DNA of 64,000 bases. Origin: Accumulibacter sp. GTDB lineage: Bacteria > Pseudomonadota > Gammaproteobacteria > Burkholderiales > Rhodocyclaceae. A program made the translations under genes and the position numbers. How positions within the stretch are numbered: the first letter of the stretch is position 1; each line of letters starts with the position of its first letter. The notes under the pieces were generated by a model that searched no databases, was not told the origin of the DNA, and worked only from the letters and a program-made list of their open reading frames with translations. The stretch lies in assembly GCA_024235715.1 (NCBI GenBank), contig JACKLW010000014.1, positions 1 to 64,000 on the forward strand, given 5' to 3'. Below, piece after piece: positions 28,104-37,517 of the stretch.

Positions 28104-28792
28104 TGACGCGATTCTCCCTGAAAGAAGGCGAACGCCGAATTGATTCCGAGAGCGACGACCAGCAGAACGATGCCGAGGGCGATTCCCTGCGCGAAGTCGC
28201 CCTTGCTGGTTTCGAGGGCGATCGCCGTCGGAATGTTGCGCGTGACGCCGGCGATGTTGCCGCCGACCATCAGTGAGCAGCCGATTTCGGAGACGATGCG
28301 GCCGAAGGCGTTGCAGACGGCCGCCATCAGCGCGAAGCGCACTTCGACGAGCATCGTCCAGCCAATGCGTGGCGCCGATGCGCCGAGTGCCACGGCGGTT
28401 TCGCGTGCGCGCGGGTCGGCGCCCTGCAGCGCCGAGAGGGAGAAGGCGGTCAGTACCGGCAGGGCAATCAGCGCCTGGCCAGCGACCATCGCTGTCTGGG
28501 TGAAGAGCAGGTGCAGCTGGCCGAAGATGCCCTGGCGCGAGAGCAGCAGGTAGAGGAGCAGACCGACGACCACCGTCGGCGACGCCAGCAGCCCCTGGAT
28601 GACGACGATCAGCGCGCGTCGCCCCGGAAAGCGCAGCGTGGCCAGCAGGTAACCGCTGCCAATCCCCAATGGCATGGCGATCAGCATGGCGCGCAGGGTG
28701 ACCGAGAGCGAGACGCCAACGATGCCCCAGAGCTCCGGGTCGGCGGAGAAGAGCAGCCGCAGTGCCGCGTAGGTGGCGTCGAGCAGGCCCAC
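28100..28792 (-). CDS. tupB: Tungstate ABC transporter permease TupB
   Basis: A 230-residue inner-membrane permease with about five or six membrane helices and the cytoplasmic EAA loop (RETAVALGASAPRIGWTMLVEVRFALMAAVCNAFGRIVSEIG). The size and loop match TupB/molybdate-type permeases. It starts with GTG at 28792, 12 bp after tupA, and overlaps tupC by 4 bp. Confidence 0.88.
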   Translation of the reverse strand: MGLLDATYAALRLLFSADPELWGIVGVSLSVTLRAMLIAMPLGIGSGYLLATLRFPGRRALIVVIQGLLASPTVVVGLLLYLLLSRQGIFGQLHLLFTQTAMVAGQALIALPVLTAFSLSALQGADPRARETAVALGASAPRIGWTMLVEVRFALMAAVCNAFGRIVSEIGCSLMVGGNIAGVTRNIPTAIALETSKGDFAQGIALGIVLLVVALGINSAFAFFQGESRQ

Positions 28793-28804
28793 GGACGGGC
28801 GCCG

Positions 28805-29635
28805 CTACCTGGCGCTTGCCGGCGTCACGAAGAACAACTGCTCGCCCTTTGGCCTGAAGGCGCTGATCGCTGCGCGTCCGTCATCGCCGGTCAGCCAGTC
28901 GATCAGCGTCATTGCGTCCCTGCTATTGATGTCCGGATACTTCGCCGGGCTGACGGCCATGATTCCGTAGGGATTGAACATGCGGGCATCGCCCTGGACC
29001 AGGATTTCCAGGCCCGTCTTGGCCTGATAGCTGGCGAAGGTCGCGCGATCCGACAGGGTGTAGGCCTGCATCTCGCCGGCCATGGTCAGCACTTCACCCA
29101 TGCCGCGACCGGCCGAAACATGCCATGGCGCACCCGTGACCATGATGCCGAGTTGTTGCCAGTAGCTCTTCTCCTTGCGCTCGGTTCCCGAATCGTCGCC
29201 GCGCGAGACAAAGGGCGCCTTTGCCGCCGCGATCCGGCGCAGCGCCGCGAGTATGTCCTGACCGCCGCGCAGTCCGGCCGGATCACTCTTCGGGCCGACC
29301 AGAACGAAGTCGTTGTACATCACATCGCGCCGCTCGCCGCTGTGTCCGGCGGCGACGAAGGCTTCCTCGGCCTGGCGATCATGAACGAGTACGACATCGA
29401 CATCGCCATTTTCAGCCAGTTTGAGCGCCTTGCCGGTGCCGACCGAGATGACCTGCACACGAACGCCCTGCTGCTGCTCGAACTGCGGCAGGATGGCGCG
29501 CAACAGGCCCGAGTTGTCGGTGCTGGTGGTCGTCGCCAGGCGCAGGTCGCGCGCTTCAAGTGATGCCGAATGCAAGATGAGGAGCAGCGCAAATGCTGTT
29601 GCCAGCCGGAAAAAGCTAAAGAAAGCGCGGGTCAT
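28805..29635 (-). CDS. tupA: Tungstate-binding periplasmic protein TupA
   Basis: A 276-residue periplasmic binding protein. A signal peptide (about 1-28, hydrophobic FFRLATAFALLLILHSASLEA) precedes the mature start RDLRLATTTSTDNSGLL; TTTSTDNSGL is the oxyanion-binding signature of TupA/WtpA-like tungstate binders and distinguishes them from ModA. The motif GTERKEKSYW further on also fits. Start ATG 29635 follows GGAAAGGTAACGGC. Tungstate would feed molybdo/tungstoenzymes; molybdate binding cannot be excluded from sequence. Confidence 0.88.
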   Translation of the reverse strand: MTRAFFSFFRLATAFALLLILHSASLEARDLRLATTTSTDNSGLLRAILPQFEQQQGVRVQVISVGTGKALKLAENGDVDVVLVHDRQAEEAFVAAGHSGERRDVMYNDFVLVGPKSDPAGLRGGQDILAALRRIAAAKAPFVSRGDDSGTERKEKSYWQQLGIMVTGAPWHVSAGRGMGEVLTMAGEMQAYTLSDRATFASYQAKTGLEILVQGDARMFNPYGIMAVSPAKYPDINSRDAMTLIDWLTGDDGRAAISAFRPKGEQLFFVTPASAR

Positions 29636-29769
29636 GCCGTTACCTTTCCTTGCAGGTGATGACAAAAAGGTTCGAGTTCCATGCTTGTCGTATTAACATG
29701 GTTTCTTGGCTGCGAGCGGCTCACGCCAGCGCGGAAAACAGGATCCTGACCAGAAGAACCACCACGACG

Positions 29770-30975
29770 ATGCCGGAAACCCATTCTTTCTTTCACCCGC
29801 TACTTGCTGCTGACAAACGCTGGGCGGCACTTGAGTGGAATGTCTCCGCAGCGCATGCGGTCGATCCCGGGGAACTGGCCGCCTGCTTCGCCGACGCCGA
29901 CGCTGCGCCGCTGGCGAGGACGCTGCCGCTGGTGTTGTCCACCGATCCGAACTGGTTGCTGGACTGCGAGTTTATCGACAAATTCGAGGCCGACCAAGCT
30001 ATCTTCGTTCTTCCGGCCAGCCTGCTCGATGACGGGCAGACTCTTGCGCGCTGCCAGGAGTTGCGCAAGAAGGGCCGCCATCTCGCCCTGCGGCTGGACA
30101 GCAGCGAAGTCGTCAAACGCTTGCCGCCAGCCACCTTCGATCACGTGCACCTCGACGCGGCGGTGGCTCGCTACGAGTTCTCGGCGCCGGATCTGAGCGC
30201 CATCGAGAAGGCTCGCTTACGCAAGATCGCCGTCGGCGTTGCTTCAGCGGACGCATTCGAGTGGCTTGCCGGCAAGCACTTCGACCTCGCTGACGGAAGC
30301 TTCGTGACCGTTGTCGACCCGACCGCCAGCGCCGAGCCGGATCTGGCACGCCTGAAAGTGCTCCGGTTGCTTAGTCTGGTGATCCAGGATGCGGATACCT
30401 CGGATCTCGAGGAGGTCTTCCGTCAGGAGGCGCGGCTGTCGTACAACCTGCTGCGCCTGGTGAACTCGGTTGCCGTCGGCGCCAAGACGCGGATCAGCAG
30501 TTTCAATCAGGCAATCGCACTGCTTGGTCGACGCCAGTTGCAGCGCTGGTTGCAGTTGCTGATCTATGCCGATCAGCTGGCGCACGCCAGCAAGCCGAAT
30601 CCCCTGTTGCAACTGGCCGCTCAGCGGGGTCGCCAGATGGAGTTGCTGTGCGCCAGCCTGGGTTCGACAGACGAGGCTGCAGACCTGGCTGACGCCGCCT
30701 TCATGACCGGTATCTTTTCCCTGCTCGACGTTCTGCTCAAGATGCCAATGAGCGAAATCCTTGGCGAACTTCCGTTGCCCCCGGATGTGGCCAGTGCGCT
30801 CTCTACGCGGCAGGGTGCGCTGGGTTCCCTGCTGGCGGCGGTTGTGGCCGGCGAGTCGAGGGATTTCGGCAGCGCGCGGGCACTCCTGTCAAGCCTCGGC
30901 ATCGCACCGTCGTGTCACGCAAGCGCGCAGGTGGGTGCTTTCCACTGGGCCAGCAGAATCAACTCCGAGAGGTAG
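29770..30975 (+). CDS. HDOD-domain signalling protein with degenerate EAL-like region
   Basis: A protein of about 401 residues of the YuxH/EAL-HDOD type. The N-terminal half (about 1-190) is laid out like an EAL barrel but has no EAL or catalytic acidic motifs, so phosphodiesterase activity is not expected. The C-terminal half (about 195-400) is an HDOD domain (KVLRLLSLVIQDADTSDLEEVFRQEARLSYNLLRLVNS), a non-catalytic HD relative used in signalling scaffolds. The start is uncertain; ATG 29770 gives the conserved beginning, ATG 29698 is an alternative, and neither has a strong ribosome binding site. The stop is 3 bp before the next gene, so the two are likely coexpressed. Confidence 0.78.
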   Translation: MPETHSFFHPLLAADKRWAALEWNVSAAHAVDPGELAACFADADAAPLARTLPLVLSTDPNWLLDCEFIDKFEADQAIFVLPASLLDDGQTLARCQELRKKGRHLALRLDSSEVVKRLPPATFDHVHLDAAVARYEFSAPDLSAIEKARLRKIAVGVASADAFEWLAGKHFDLADGSFVTVVDPTASAEPDLARLKVLRLLSLVIQDADTSDLEEVFRQEARLSYNLLRLVNSVAVGAKTRISSFNQAIALLGRRQLQRWLQLLIYADQLAHASKPNPLLQLAAQRGRQMELLCASLGSTDEAADLADAAFMTGIFSLLDVLLKMPMSEILGELPLPPDVASALSTRQGALGSLLAAVVAGESRDFGSARALLSSLGIAPSCHASAQVGAFHWASRINSER

Positions 30976-30978
30976 CGC

Positions 30979-33150
30979 TTGTCGACCATGGCCACCAGGC
31001 AAGGGAATCGCGATGATCCTGGCCAAGGCCTGGCCCTGGCGCTTTGCGATTTCGAACTCGCCGCCCGCTTGCATGAGGCCCTCGTGGGCGACGAGCGGCA
31101 GCCGCCCGGCGATGCGATCGCCGCCTTGCTGCGCGAGGCACTGTGCAGCGCTGAAGCGTGTTTTGTCTGGGCAGAGCAGCTGGCCGAGGTCGGCGGCGTG
31201 TGGGCCGAGCTGTTCTCCGCGGCGCGCACGCGTGGCAGGCTGGCGCACTGCCGGGCGACGCCCGGAAATCGGCATCCGGACCATCTTGCCCTGCCTGTCC
31301 TGTGCGGCGAGCAGTTGCTCGCCCTTGTCGGTGTCGGCGGCGCGGCGGGGGGGTACGATCGTGTCGCCGTGCGACGGTTTGCCGGCCTGGCTGTCCTGCT
31401 TGCCGGCCTGTTGCAGACACGTGCGCGTCAGAAGCAGGGTCTTGCTGCACTGGCCGTGAGTGCCGACAAGCTGCGCCTGAACGCCAGAATCCTCGAACGC
31501 AGCAACGACGCGGTTCTGGTTACCGACGCCGACGAGCAGATCCTGGCGTGCAATCATGCCTTTTCGCGCATTACCGGGTATGCCGAGCAGGACCTTGTCG
31601 GGAAGTCGCCGGCGATATTGTTCAAGGAAGATGGTGAGGCGCAACTCCGACTGCTGATTTGCGAGCAGATCGCCTGTGGCGGCGAGTGGCATGGGGAACT
31701 GCAGTTCACGCGGAAGAACGGTGAGCAGTTCCCTGCCTGGACGGCGATCGGAGCGGTCGCGGGCACCAGTGACCGCCGTGACCAGCGCTTCTTCGTGTTT
31801 TCCGACATCAGCGAACGCAAGCAGGCCGAGAGGCAGATTCATCGTCTGGCGCACTACGACGCGCTGACGGCGCTTCCCAATCGCGGCCTGTTCAACTCCC
31901 TGCTCGAGCAGGCGCTGAGCGCGGCGCTGCGCAAGCGCACTCATGGCGCGCTGCTGTACGTCGATCTGAACCGCTTCAAGCACATCAACGAGTCCTTCGG
32001 GCATGCCCAGGCCGATTCGGTTCTCACGGAAGTGGCCAGGCGGCTGGCTGCCGTCTTGCGCGACGAGGATGTCGTCGCCCGACTCGGCGGCGACGAGTTC
32101 GTCATCGCCCTGCCCGATATCAGTCGTCGCGAACACGCCGGCCACGTGGCCAAGAAAGTGCTGGCCTCGCTGGCACAACCCTTCTTTCTCGAAGAGCACG
32201 AGATTCTGCTGTCGGCGAGCATCGGCATCAGTATCTTTCCCGATGACGGTCGCGACGCCGGGACCCTGCTGCAGAACGCCGACGTGGCGATGGCTCGTGC
32301 CAAGAAACGCGGCAGCAGCGCGCACCTGTTCTATTCGCAGGAAATGAATCAGCGTTCCTTCGAGCACCTCAAGCTTGAAGGCGGGCTGCGCCGCGCCATC
32401 GAGCGCGACGAGTTGTACCTCGTCTACCAGCCGCAACTCGACCTCAACAGCGGACGGATCACCGGTGCCGAAGCCCTGCTGCGCTGGCAACACCCCGAAC
32501 GTGGCCTGATCTCGCCGGCACAGTTCATCCCGGTGGCCGAAGAAACCGGCCTGATCATTCCGATCGGCGAATGGGTGATCAATGCGGCCTGCGGCCAGAT
32601 CAGGGAATGGATCGACAAGAGACTGCCAGGCGTGCGTGTGGCGGTGAACCTGTCGGCCCGCCAATTCAGCGCTTCGCTGCCGAGAAAGGTCGTCGGATTG
32701 ATCGCGCGGCATGCGATTCCCAGCAGTTTCCTGGAACTGGAGATCACCGAGAGCATGCTCGTGCACAGCGCCGACTCGGTGGTGTCGATGATGCGTGATT
32801 TCGGCGAGGCAGGGATCCTGATGACGCTCGACGATTTCGGTACCGGCTACTCCAGTCTTTCCTATCTCAAGCGCTTCCCGATCGATACGCTCAAGATCGA
32901 CCAGTCTTTCGTCCGCGGCATCCCCGGAGACAAGGACGATTCGTCGATCGCCCGCACGATCATCAGCATGGCCAAGAACCTTGGCCTGTCGGTGATCGCC
33001 GAAGGCGTCGAGAACGCGGCGCAGATGCAATTCCTGCGCGGCGCTGGCTGCGAGGAAATCCAGGGCTACTATTTCAGCCGGCCGCTGGCCGCCGAAAGTT
33101 TTGCCGAGTTGCTGCTGCAGACCAACGGCTGCGCTCCTGCCTCCGCTTGA
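30979..33150 (+). CDS. PAS-GGDEF-EAL cyclic-di-GMP enzyme
   Basis: A 723-residue bifunctional c-di-GMP protein. The N-terminal part (about 20-150) is GAF-like by layout but not clearly assignable. A PAS domain follows (about 165-290, ending FSDISERKQAERQ), then GGDEF (about 292-455) with intact active site GGDEF (370-374) and inhibitory RxxD site (361-364), then EAL (about 470-715) with EALLRW (498-503), NLSARQF, EITES, DDFGTGYSSLSYL and KIDQSF. Both cyclase and phosphodiesterase sites look functional. No membrane segment is evident. TTG 30979 has GAGAGG at a good distance; ATG 30988 is the alternative. Confidence 0.92.
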   Translation: MSTMATRQGNRDDPGQGLALALCDFELAARLHEALVGDERQPPGDAIAALLREALCSAEACFVWAEQLAEVGGVWAELFSAARTRGRLAHCRATPGNRHPDHLALPVLCGEQLLALVGVGGAAGGYDRVAVRRFAGLAVLLAGLLQTRARQKQGLAALAVSADKLRLNARILERSNDAVLVTDADEQILACNHAFSRITGYAEQDLVGKSPAILFKEDGEAQLRLLICEQIACGGEWHGELQFTRKNGEQFPAWTAIGAVAGTSDRRDQRFFVFSDISERKQAERQIHRLAHYDALTALPNRGLFNSLLEQALSAALRKRTHGALLYVDLNRFKHINESFGHAQADSVLTEVARRLAAVLRDEDVVARLGGDEFVIALPDISRREHAGHVAKKVLASLAQPFFLEEHEILLSASIGISIFPDDGRDAGTLLQNADVAMARAKKRGSSAHLFYSQEMNQRSFEHLKLEGGLRRAIERDELYLVYQPQLDLNSGRITGAEALLRWQHPERGLISPAQFIPVAEETGLIIPIGEWVINAACGQIREWIDKRLPGVRVAVNLSARQFSASLPRKVVGLIARHAIPSSFLELEITESMLVHSADSVVSMMRDFGEAGILMTLDDFGTGYSSLSYLKRFPIDTLKIDQSFVRGIPGDKDDSSIARTIISMAKNLGLSVIAEGVENAAQMQFLRGAGCEEIQGYYFSRPLAAESFAELLLQTNGCAPASA

Positions 33151-33208
33151 AGGCGTGCAACGGCTGCCGCCGCACGCGCCTTATGCTGCGATGCGGTAAA
33201 ATGCGCAG

Positions 33209-34255
33209 ATGATCTATTCGCTGCTCCGAAAATTCTTTTTCGCTCTCGACGCCGAGACGGCACATGGCATCGGCATGGCTGGCATCGACTTCGTCAATGC
33301 CGCGGGCGTCTCGTGTCTGCTGGCGCGCCCGGTGCCACCCGACCCGGTGAGGGTGATGGGGCTGGACTTCCCCAACCCGGTCGGTCTTGCGGCTGGCCTG
33401 GACAAGAATGGCGAGCATGTCGATGCACTGGCTGCACAGGGATTCGGCTTCATCGAGGTTGGTACGGTCACGCCGCGTGCCCAGCCCGGCAACCCCAGAC
33501 CGCGCCTGTTCCGCATTCCGGAACGACAGGCGATCATCAACCGCATGGGTTTCAACAACGATGGCGTCGAGAAACTGCTGGACAATATCGCAGGCGCCAG
33601 GTTTGTCCGCTCCGGCGGCGTTCTCGGTATCAATATCGGCAAGAATTTCGACACGCCAATCGAGCGAGCGGCCGACGACTATCTGCTGTGCCTCGATCGC
33701 GTCTATTCGGCGGCGAGTTATGTGGCGGTCAACATTTCCAGTCCGAATACCAGCAATCTGCGCGAACTGCAGCGGGACGACGCGCTCGACGCCCTGCTTG
33801 GTCGACTGAAGGAGGCCCAGGCCAGGCTTGCCGACCGCCACGGCAAGTACGTGCCCCTCGCGCTGAAGGTCGCACCGGACCTCGAGGACCAGCAGATTCG
33901 GGCGATCGCAGCACTGCTCAGGCAGCACCGCATGGACGGGGTCATCGCCACCAACACGACGATCTCCCGGGCCGGCGTCGAGGACCTGCCGAATGCCAAG
34001 CAGGGCGGCGGCCTCTCCGGGGCGCCGGTATTTGCCCAATCGACCGCGGTGCTCGGCAAGCTGGCGGCGGCTCTCGGCGGCGAAGTGCCGATCATCGGTG
34101 TTGGCGGCATCATGAGCGGCGCCGACGCCGTGGCCAAGGTCCTTGCCGGCGCCAGCCTGGTGCAGTTCTACTCGGGTTTCATTTACCGTGGCCCGGAACT
34201 GGTGGCCGAGGTCGCCGCAGCGATCGCCAGGCAGCGTGCGCTGCCCACGCCCTGA
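33209..34255 (+). CDS. pyrD: Dihydroorotate dehydrogenase (quinone), class 2
   Basis: A 348-residue FMN enzyme that oxidises dihydroorotate to orotate in pyrimidine synthesis and passes electrons to quinone at the inner membrane. Class 2 features: N-terminal amphipathic extension [45 protein letters not shown], the catalytic Ser region [14 protein letters not shown] and [12 protein letters not shown] near the end. Length is standard. It is followed by the Rnf operon promoter. Confidence 0.96.
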   Translation: MIYSLLRKFFFALDAETAHGIGMAGIDFVNAAGVSCLLARPVPPDPVRVMGLDFPNPVGLAAGLDKNGEHVDALAAQGFGFIEVGTVTPRAQPGNPRPRLFRIPERQAIINRMGFNNDGVEKLLDNIAGARFVRSGGVLGINIGKNFDTPIERAADDYLLCLDRVYSAASYVAVNISSPNTSNLRELQRDDALDALLGRLKEAQARLADRHGKYVPLALKVAPDLEDQQIRAIAALLRQHRMDGVIATNTTISRAGVEDLPNAKQGGGLSGAPVFAQSTAVLGKLAAALGGEVPIIGVGGIMSGADAVAKVLAGASLVQFYSGFIYRGPELVAEVAAAIARQRALPTP

Positions 34256-34282
34256 GCCCGCAAGGTGCTATTGATAACGTGG

Positions 34283-34311
34283 TTGAATGCACTCACCCGA
34301 CACGGGATAAT
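34283..34311 (+). promoter_or_regulatory. Sigma-70 promoter ahead of the rnf operon
   Basis: TTGAAT (4/6), a 17-base spacer and GATAAT (5/6) lie just after pyrD. Transcription from about 34318 would give a leader of roughly 235 bases before rnfA. Confidence 0.6.
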
Positions 34312-34413
34312 CGCAGCGCACCGGACTTCACTGCAAGCAGCCTGAAGGTCATGACCGGTCTAGACACCCCAGATCATGAGAGTCATGAGCCCTCCCGTCC
34401 ACTTGCAGTGCGC

Positions 34414-34435
34414 ATTCCGGCTTGCACGCCGGAAT
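34414..34435. repeat. Perfect inverted repeat in the rnf leader
   Basis: ATTCCGGC and GCCGGAAT are perfect eight-base arms around a TTGCAC loop. No T-run follows. A palindrome GGTCATGACC (about 34347-34356) and a repeated CATGAG lie upstream in the same leader. The hairpin could be an RNA structure or a small dispersed repeat. Confidence 0.5.
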
Positions 34436-34553
34436 CATTCGACGGGCACGGCGCATGTGCCCGGAGGCCTCCGTCTCGTCCCCGAGCCTGCTCCCGCCCG
34501 GGAGCCACGCGAGCTTCGCGCGTCGCGGACGCGACTGCCGCGGTAAACAAGCC

Positions 34554-35138
34554 ATGACCCATTACCTGTTCATCATCGTCGGCGCGGTCCTCGTCAATAA
34601 CGTCGTGCTGGTGAAGATTCTCGGACTCTGCCCGTTCATGGGGGTGTCCAAGAAGCTCGAGACGGCTTTCGGCATGGGGGCGGCAACGACCTTCGTGCTG
34701 ACCGTCGCCACCGGCGCCAGCTACATCATCGACCACTATCTGTTGATGCCCTTCGGCCTTGAATACCTGCGTACGCTGTCGTTCATCGTTACCATTGCCG
34801 CGGTTGTCCAGCTCACGGAGATGGTGATCCAGAAAAGCAGCCCGCTGCTGCATCAGGTGCTCGGCATCTACCTGCCGCTGATTACCACCAATTGCGCCGT
34901 CCTCGGCGTGCCGCTGCTGAATATCGCCAACAAGCACGATTTCGTCGAGTCGCTGCTCTTCGGTGCCGGCAGTGCCATCGGCTTTTCACTGGTCCTGGTG
35001 CTCTTCGCGGGCATTCGCGAACGCATCGAGGGCGCAGACGTCCCGGCCTACTTTCAGGGAACGGCGATTGCGATGGTCACCGCCGGGCTGATGAGCCTGG
35101 CCTTCATGGGCTTTGCCGGGCTGGACCGCTATCAATGA
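34554..35138 (+). CDS. rnfA: Rnf complex subunit RnfA
   Basis: A 194-residue integral membrane subunit of the ion-translocating ferredoxin:NAD+ oxidoreductase. It has six membrane helices, and the segments [20 protein letters not shown] and [12 protein letters not shown] carry the conserved Cys residues that hold the membrane 2Fe-2S cluster shared with RnfE. The frame is open upstream, but ATG 34554 ([16 protein letters not shown]) is the family start. Its stop overlaps rnfB by ATGA. Confidence 0.96.
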   Translation: MTHYLFIIVGAVLVNNVVLVKILGLCPFMGVSKKLETAFGMGAATTFVLTVATGASYIIDHYLLMPFGLEYLRTLSFIVTIAAVVQLTEMVIQKSSPLLHQVLGIYLPLITTNCAVLGVPLLNIANKHDFVESLLFGAGSAIGFSLVLVLFAGIRERIEGADVPAYFQGTAIAMVTAGLMSLAFMGFAGLDRYQ

Positions 35139-35677
35139 TCATTACCCTGGCGATCATGGCACTCGGTGCCGTCGTCCTTGGCGCGGCCCTCGGCTATGCG
35201 TCGATCAAGTTCAAGGTCGAGGGCGACCCGGTGGTCGAGAAGATCGAGGCGATCCTGCCGCAGACGCAGTGCGGTCAGTGCGGCTACCCCGGTTGCAAAC
35301 CCTACGCGGAGGCGATTTCCGCGGGCGAGGCGGACATCAACCAGTGTCCGCCGGGGGGCATGGATGGCGTACGCAAGCTGGCCGACCTGCTTGGCCGCGA
35401 AGTGAAACCGCTGGATGCCGAGGAGAAACCGAAACAGGTGGCGATCATAATCGAAGACACCTGCATCGGCTGTACCCTGTGCATCCAGGCCTGTCCGGTC
35501 GACGCCATCGTCGGCGCGGCCAAACAGATGCACACCGTCATCGAACCCCTGTGCACCGGCTGCGAACTTTGCGTCAAGCCGTGTCCGGTCGAGTGCATCG
35601 TGATGCAGCCGATCACCGAGAACCTCGACAACTGGAAGTGGAAATACCCGGTGATCGAAATCAAGCGTGCCGCCTGA
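35135..35677 (+). CDS. rnfB: Rnf complex iron-sulfur subunit RnfB
   Basis: A 180-residue subunit: one N-terminal membrane helix (about 2-24), a 4Fe-4S cluster domain (CGQCGYPGC, Cys46/49/54 plus a Cys in QCPPGG near 71), then two ferredoxin-type clusters ([12 protein letters not shown] and [12 protein letters not shown]). It accepts electrons from ferredoxin. Length matches gammaproteobacterial RsxB. Overlaps rnfA by 4 bp. Confidence 0.96.
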   Translation: MIITLAIMALGAVVLGAALGYASIKFKVEGDPVVEKIEAILPQTQCGQCGYPGCKPYAEAISAGEADINQCPPGGMDGVRKLADLLGREVKPLDAEEKPKQVAIIIEDTCIGCTLCIQACPVDAIVGAAKQMHTVIEPLCTGCELCVKPCPVECIVMQPITENLDNWKWKYPVIEIKRAA

Positions 35678-35687
35678 GGCGATGGCG

Positions 35688-37517
35688 ATGCTGCCGCGAT
35701 TGTTCAGCTTCAAGGGGGGCGTCAAACCGCAAACCCACAAGACGCCTTCGGTGCAGGAACCGATTGGCCTGGCGCCGCTGCCGGCGCGCCTGTACGTGCC
35801 GCTGCATCAGAGCATCGGTGGCGTCCCGAATCCGCGGGTCGAAGTCGGGGAACGGGTTCTCAAGGGGCAGGTGATCGGCGGTGCCGACGGCTGGCTTTCG
35901 GCGGCCGCGCACGCGTCGACGTCCGGTACGGTGATCGCCATCGAGGACCACCTTGCCGCGCATCCCTCGGGTCTGCCGACGCTGACCGTGGTCATCGAGG
36001 CAGACGGCAGCGACGAATGGATCGCGCGTACGGCGGTCGATCACCGCAGCCTGCCGCCCGAGCGAGTCCGCGAGATGCTGCGTGATGCCGGTGTCGTCGG
36101 TCTTGGCGGCGCCGTTTTTCCGAGTCACGCCAAGCTTGCCGCCGCCGCCGGCGTGCCGGTGGAAGAGCTGGTCATCAACGGTGCCGAGTGCGAGCCGTAC
36201 ATGAGCTGCGACGACGTTCTGATGCGCGAACGCAGTGACGAGATCGTCCGGGGCATTGCCATCTTCCGCGATCTTCTGGATGCCCGGCGCGTGTTGATCG
36301 GCATCGAAGACAACAAGCCGGCGGCAGTGGCGGCGATGCAGGCGGCAGTGCAGGCGCAGGGCGAGGACTACCAGGTCGTCGCCGTGCCGACGCGCTACCC
36401 GGCTGGCGGCGCAAAGCAGCTGATTCGCGTGTTGACCGGCAAGGAAGTCCCGGCCAGCAAGCGCTCGACCGAACTCGGCGTGCAGTGCTTCAACGTCGGC
36501 ACCGTGCACTCCGCCTATCGTGCGCTGGCTTTTGGCGAGCCGGTGATTTCGCGCATCGTCACCCTGACCGGCAATCTCGAGCGGCCGCGCAACTGGGAAG
36601 TGCGGCTCGGTACGCCGCTGCACGAGCTGCTTGCTCTCGGCAAGCCGAAAGACGACACCGATCGCTACCTGATGGGCGGGCCGATGATGGGTTTCGCGTT
36701 GCCGGGCCTCGACGCGCCGGTGGTCAAGGCGACCAACTGCGTCATCGCTGCTTCGCCGGCGATGTTTCCGCCGAGTCCTCCCGAGATGCCGTGCATCCGT
36801 TGTGGTGCCTGCGCCGAGGCCTGTCCGCACGAGCTACAGCCTTTCGAGCTGTACTGGTTCGCGCGCGCGCGAAACTTTGGCAAGACGCAGGAGTACCACA
36901 TCTTCGACTGCATCGAATGCGGTTGCTGCAGCTATGTCTGCCCTTCGCACATCCCCCTGGTGCAGTATTTTCGTTTCGCCAAGAGCGAGATCTGGTCACG
37001 CGAGCGCGACAAGAAGGCCGCCGAGGCCGCCAAGGCGCGTTTCGAACTGCGCAACGCGCGTGAGGAGCGCGAACAGGCCGAGAAAGCCGCGCGGCTGGCC
37101 AAGGCCGCTGCCGCGCGAGCGGCGGAGAAGAAGTCGCGGCCGTCGGCGGCTGAACCCGCACCTGTTGAAGCCCTGGCCGCCGCCGCTTCGCCGGCGCTTG
37201 CCGCTGATTCCGTAGACGCGGCCCTGGTCACTCCGCCAGCGAAGTCCGCCGACCAGCCGTCGTCCGCGCAACCCGCGCTCGACGCCGAGGCGGTCAAGAA
37301 GGCGACCATCGTCGCGGCGATGGAACGTGCGCGTTCGCAACGCGCGGCAGCGCCGCCGCGGAACACCGAGCAGTTGAGTCCGGAGCAGAAGCGACAGCTT
37401 GCTGCCGTCGACGCGAGGCGTGCGGCGCTGCAGGCAGAGGAGGTGGCGCCGGTCGCGGCGTCGGGTGCGTCCGGCGAAACTGCGAAGAGCGGTGAGCAGC
37501 AGGGGACGGCCGAATGA
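35688..37517 (+). CDS. rnfC: Rnf complex subunit RnfC with long Ala/Lys-rich tail
   Basis: A 609-residue peripheral subunit that contacts NAD(H) through a flavin- and iron-sulfur-containing domain. The core (about 1-445) has FSFKGGVKPQTHK, VINGAECEPYMSCDD, the NADH/FMN region and two 4Fe-4S motifs starting at Cys369 (CIRCGACAEACP) and Cys408 (CIECGCCSYVCP). After about 445 comes a charged coiled coil and an Ala/Pro-rich low-complexity tail of about 160 residues, as in many proteobacterial RnfC/RsxC proteins. ATG 35688 is chosen because GAGG precedes it by eight bases; ATG 35682 and GTG 35667 are possible. Confidence 0.95.
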   Translation: MLPRLFSFKGGVKPQTHKTPSVQEPIGLAPLPARLYVPLHQSIGGVPNPRVEVGERVLKGQVIGGADGWLSAAAHASTSGTVIAIEDHLAAHPSGLPTLTVVIEADGSDEWIARTAVDHRSLPPERVREMLRDAGVVGLGGAVFPSHAKLAAAAGVPVEELVINGAECEPYMSCDDVLMRERSDEIVRGIAIFRDLLDARRVLIGIEDNKPAAVAAMQAAVQAQGEDYQVVAVPTRYPAGGAKQLIRVLTGKEVPASKRSTELGVQCFNVGTVHSAYRALAFGEPVISRIVTLTGNLERPRNWEVRLGTPLHELLALGKPKDDTDRYLMGGPMMGFALPGLDAPVVKATNCVIAASPAMFPPSPPEMPCIRCGACAEACPHELQPFELYWFARARNFGKTQEYHIFDCIECGCCSYVCPSHIPLVQYFRFAKSEIWSRERDKKAAEAAKARFELRNAREEREQAEKAARLAKAAAARAAEKKSRPSAAEPAPVEALAAAASPALAADSVDAALVTPPAKSADQPSSAQPALDAEAVKKATIVAAMERARSQRAAAPPRNTEQLSPEQKRQLAAVDARRAALQAEEVAPVAASGASGETAKSGEQQGTAE

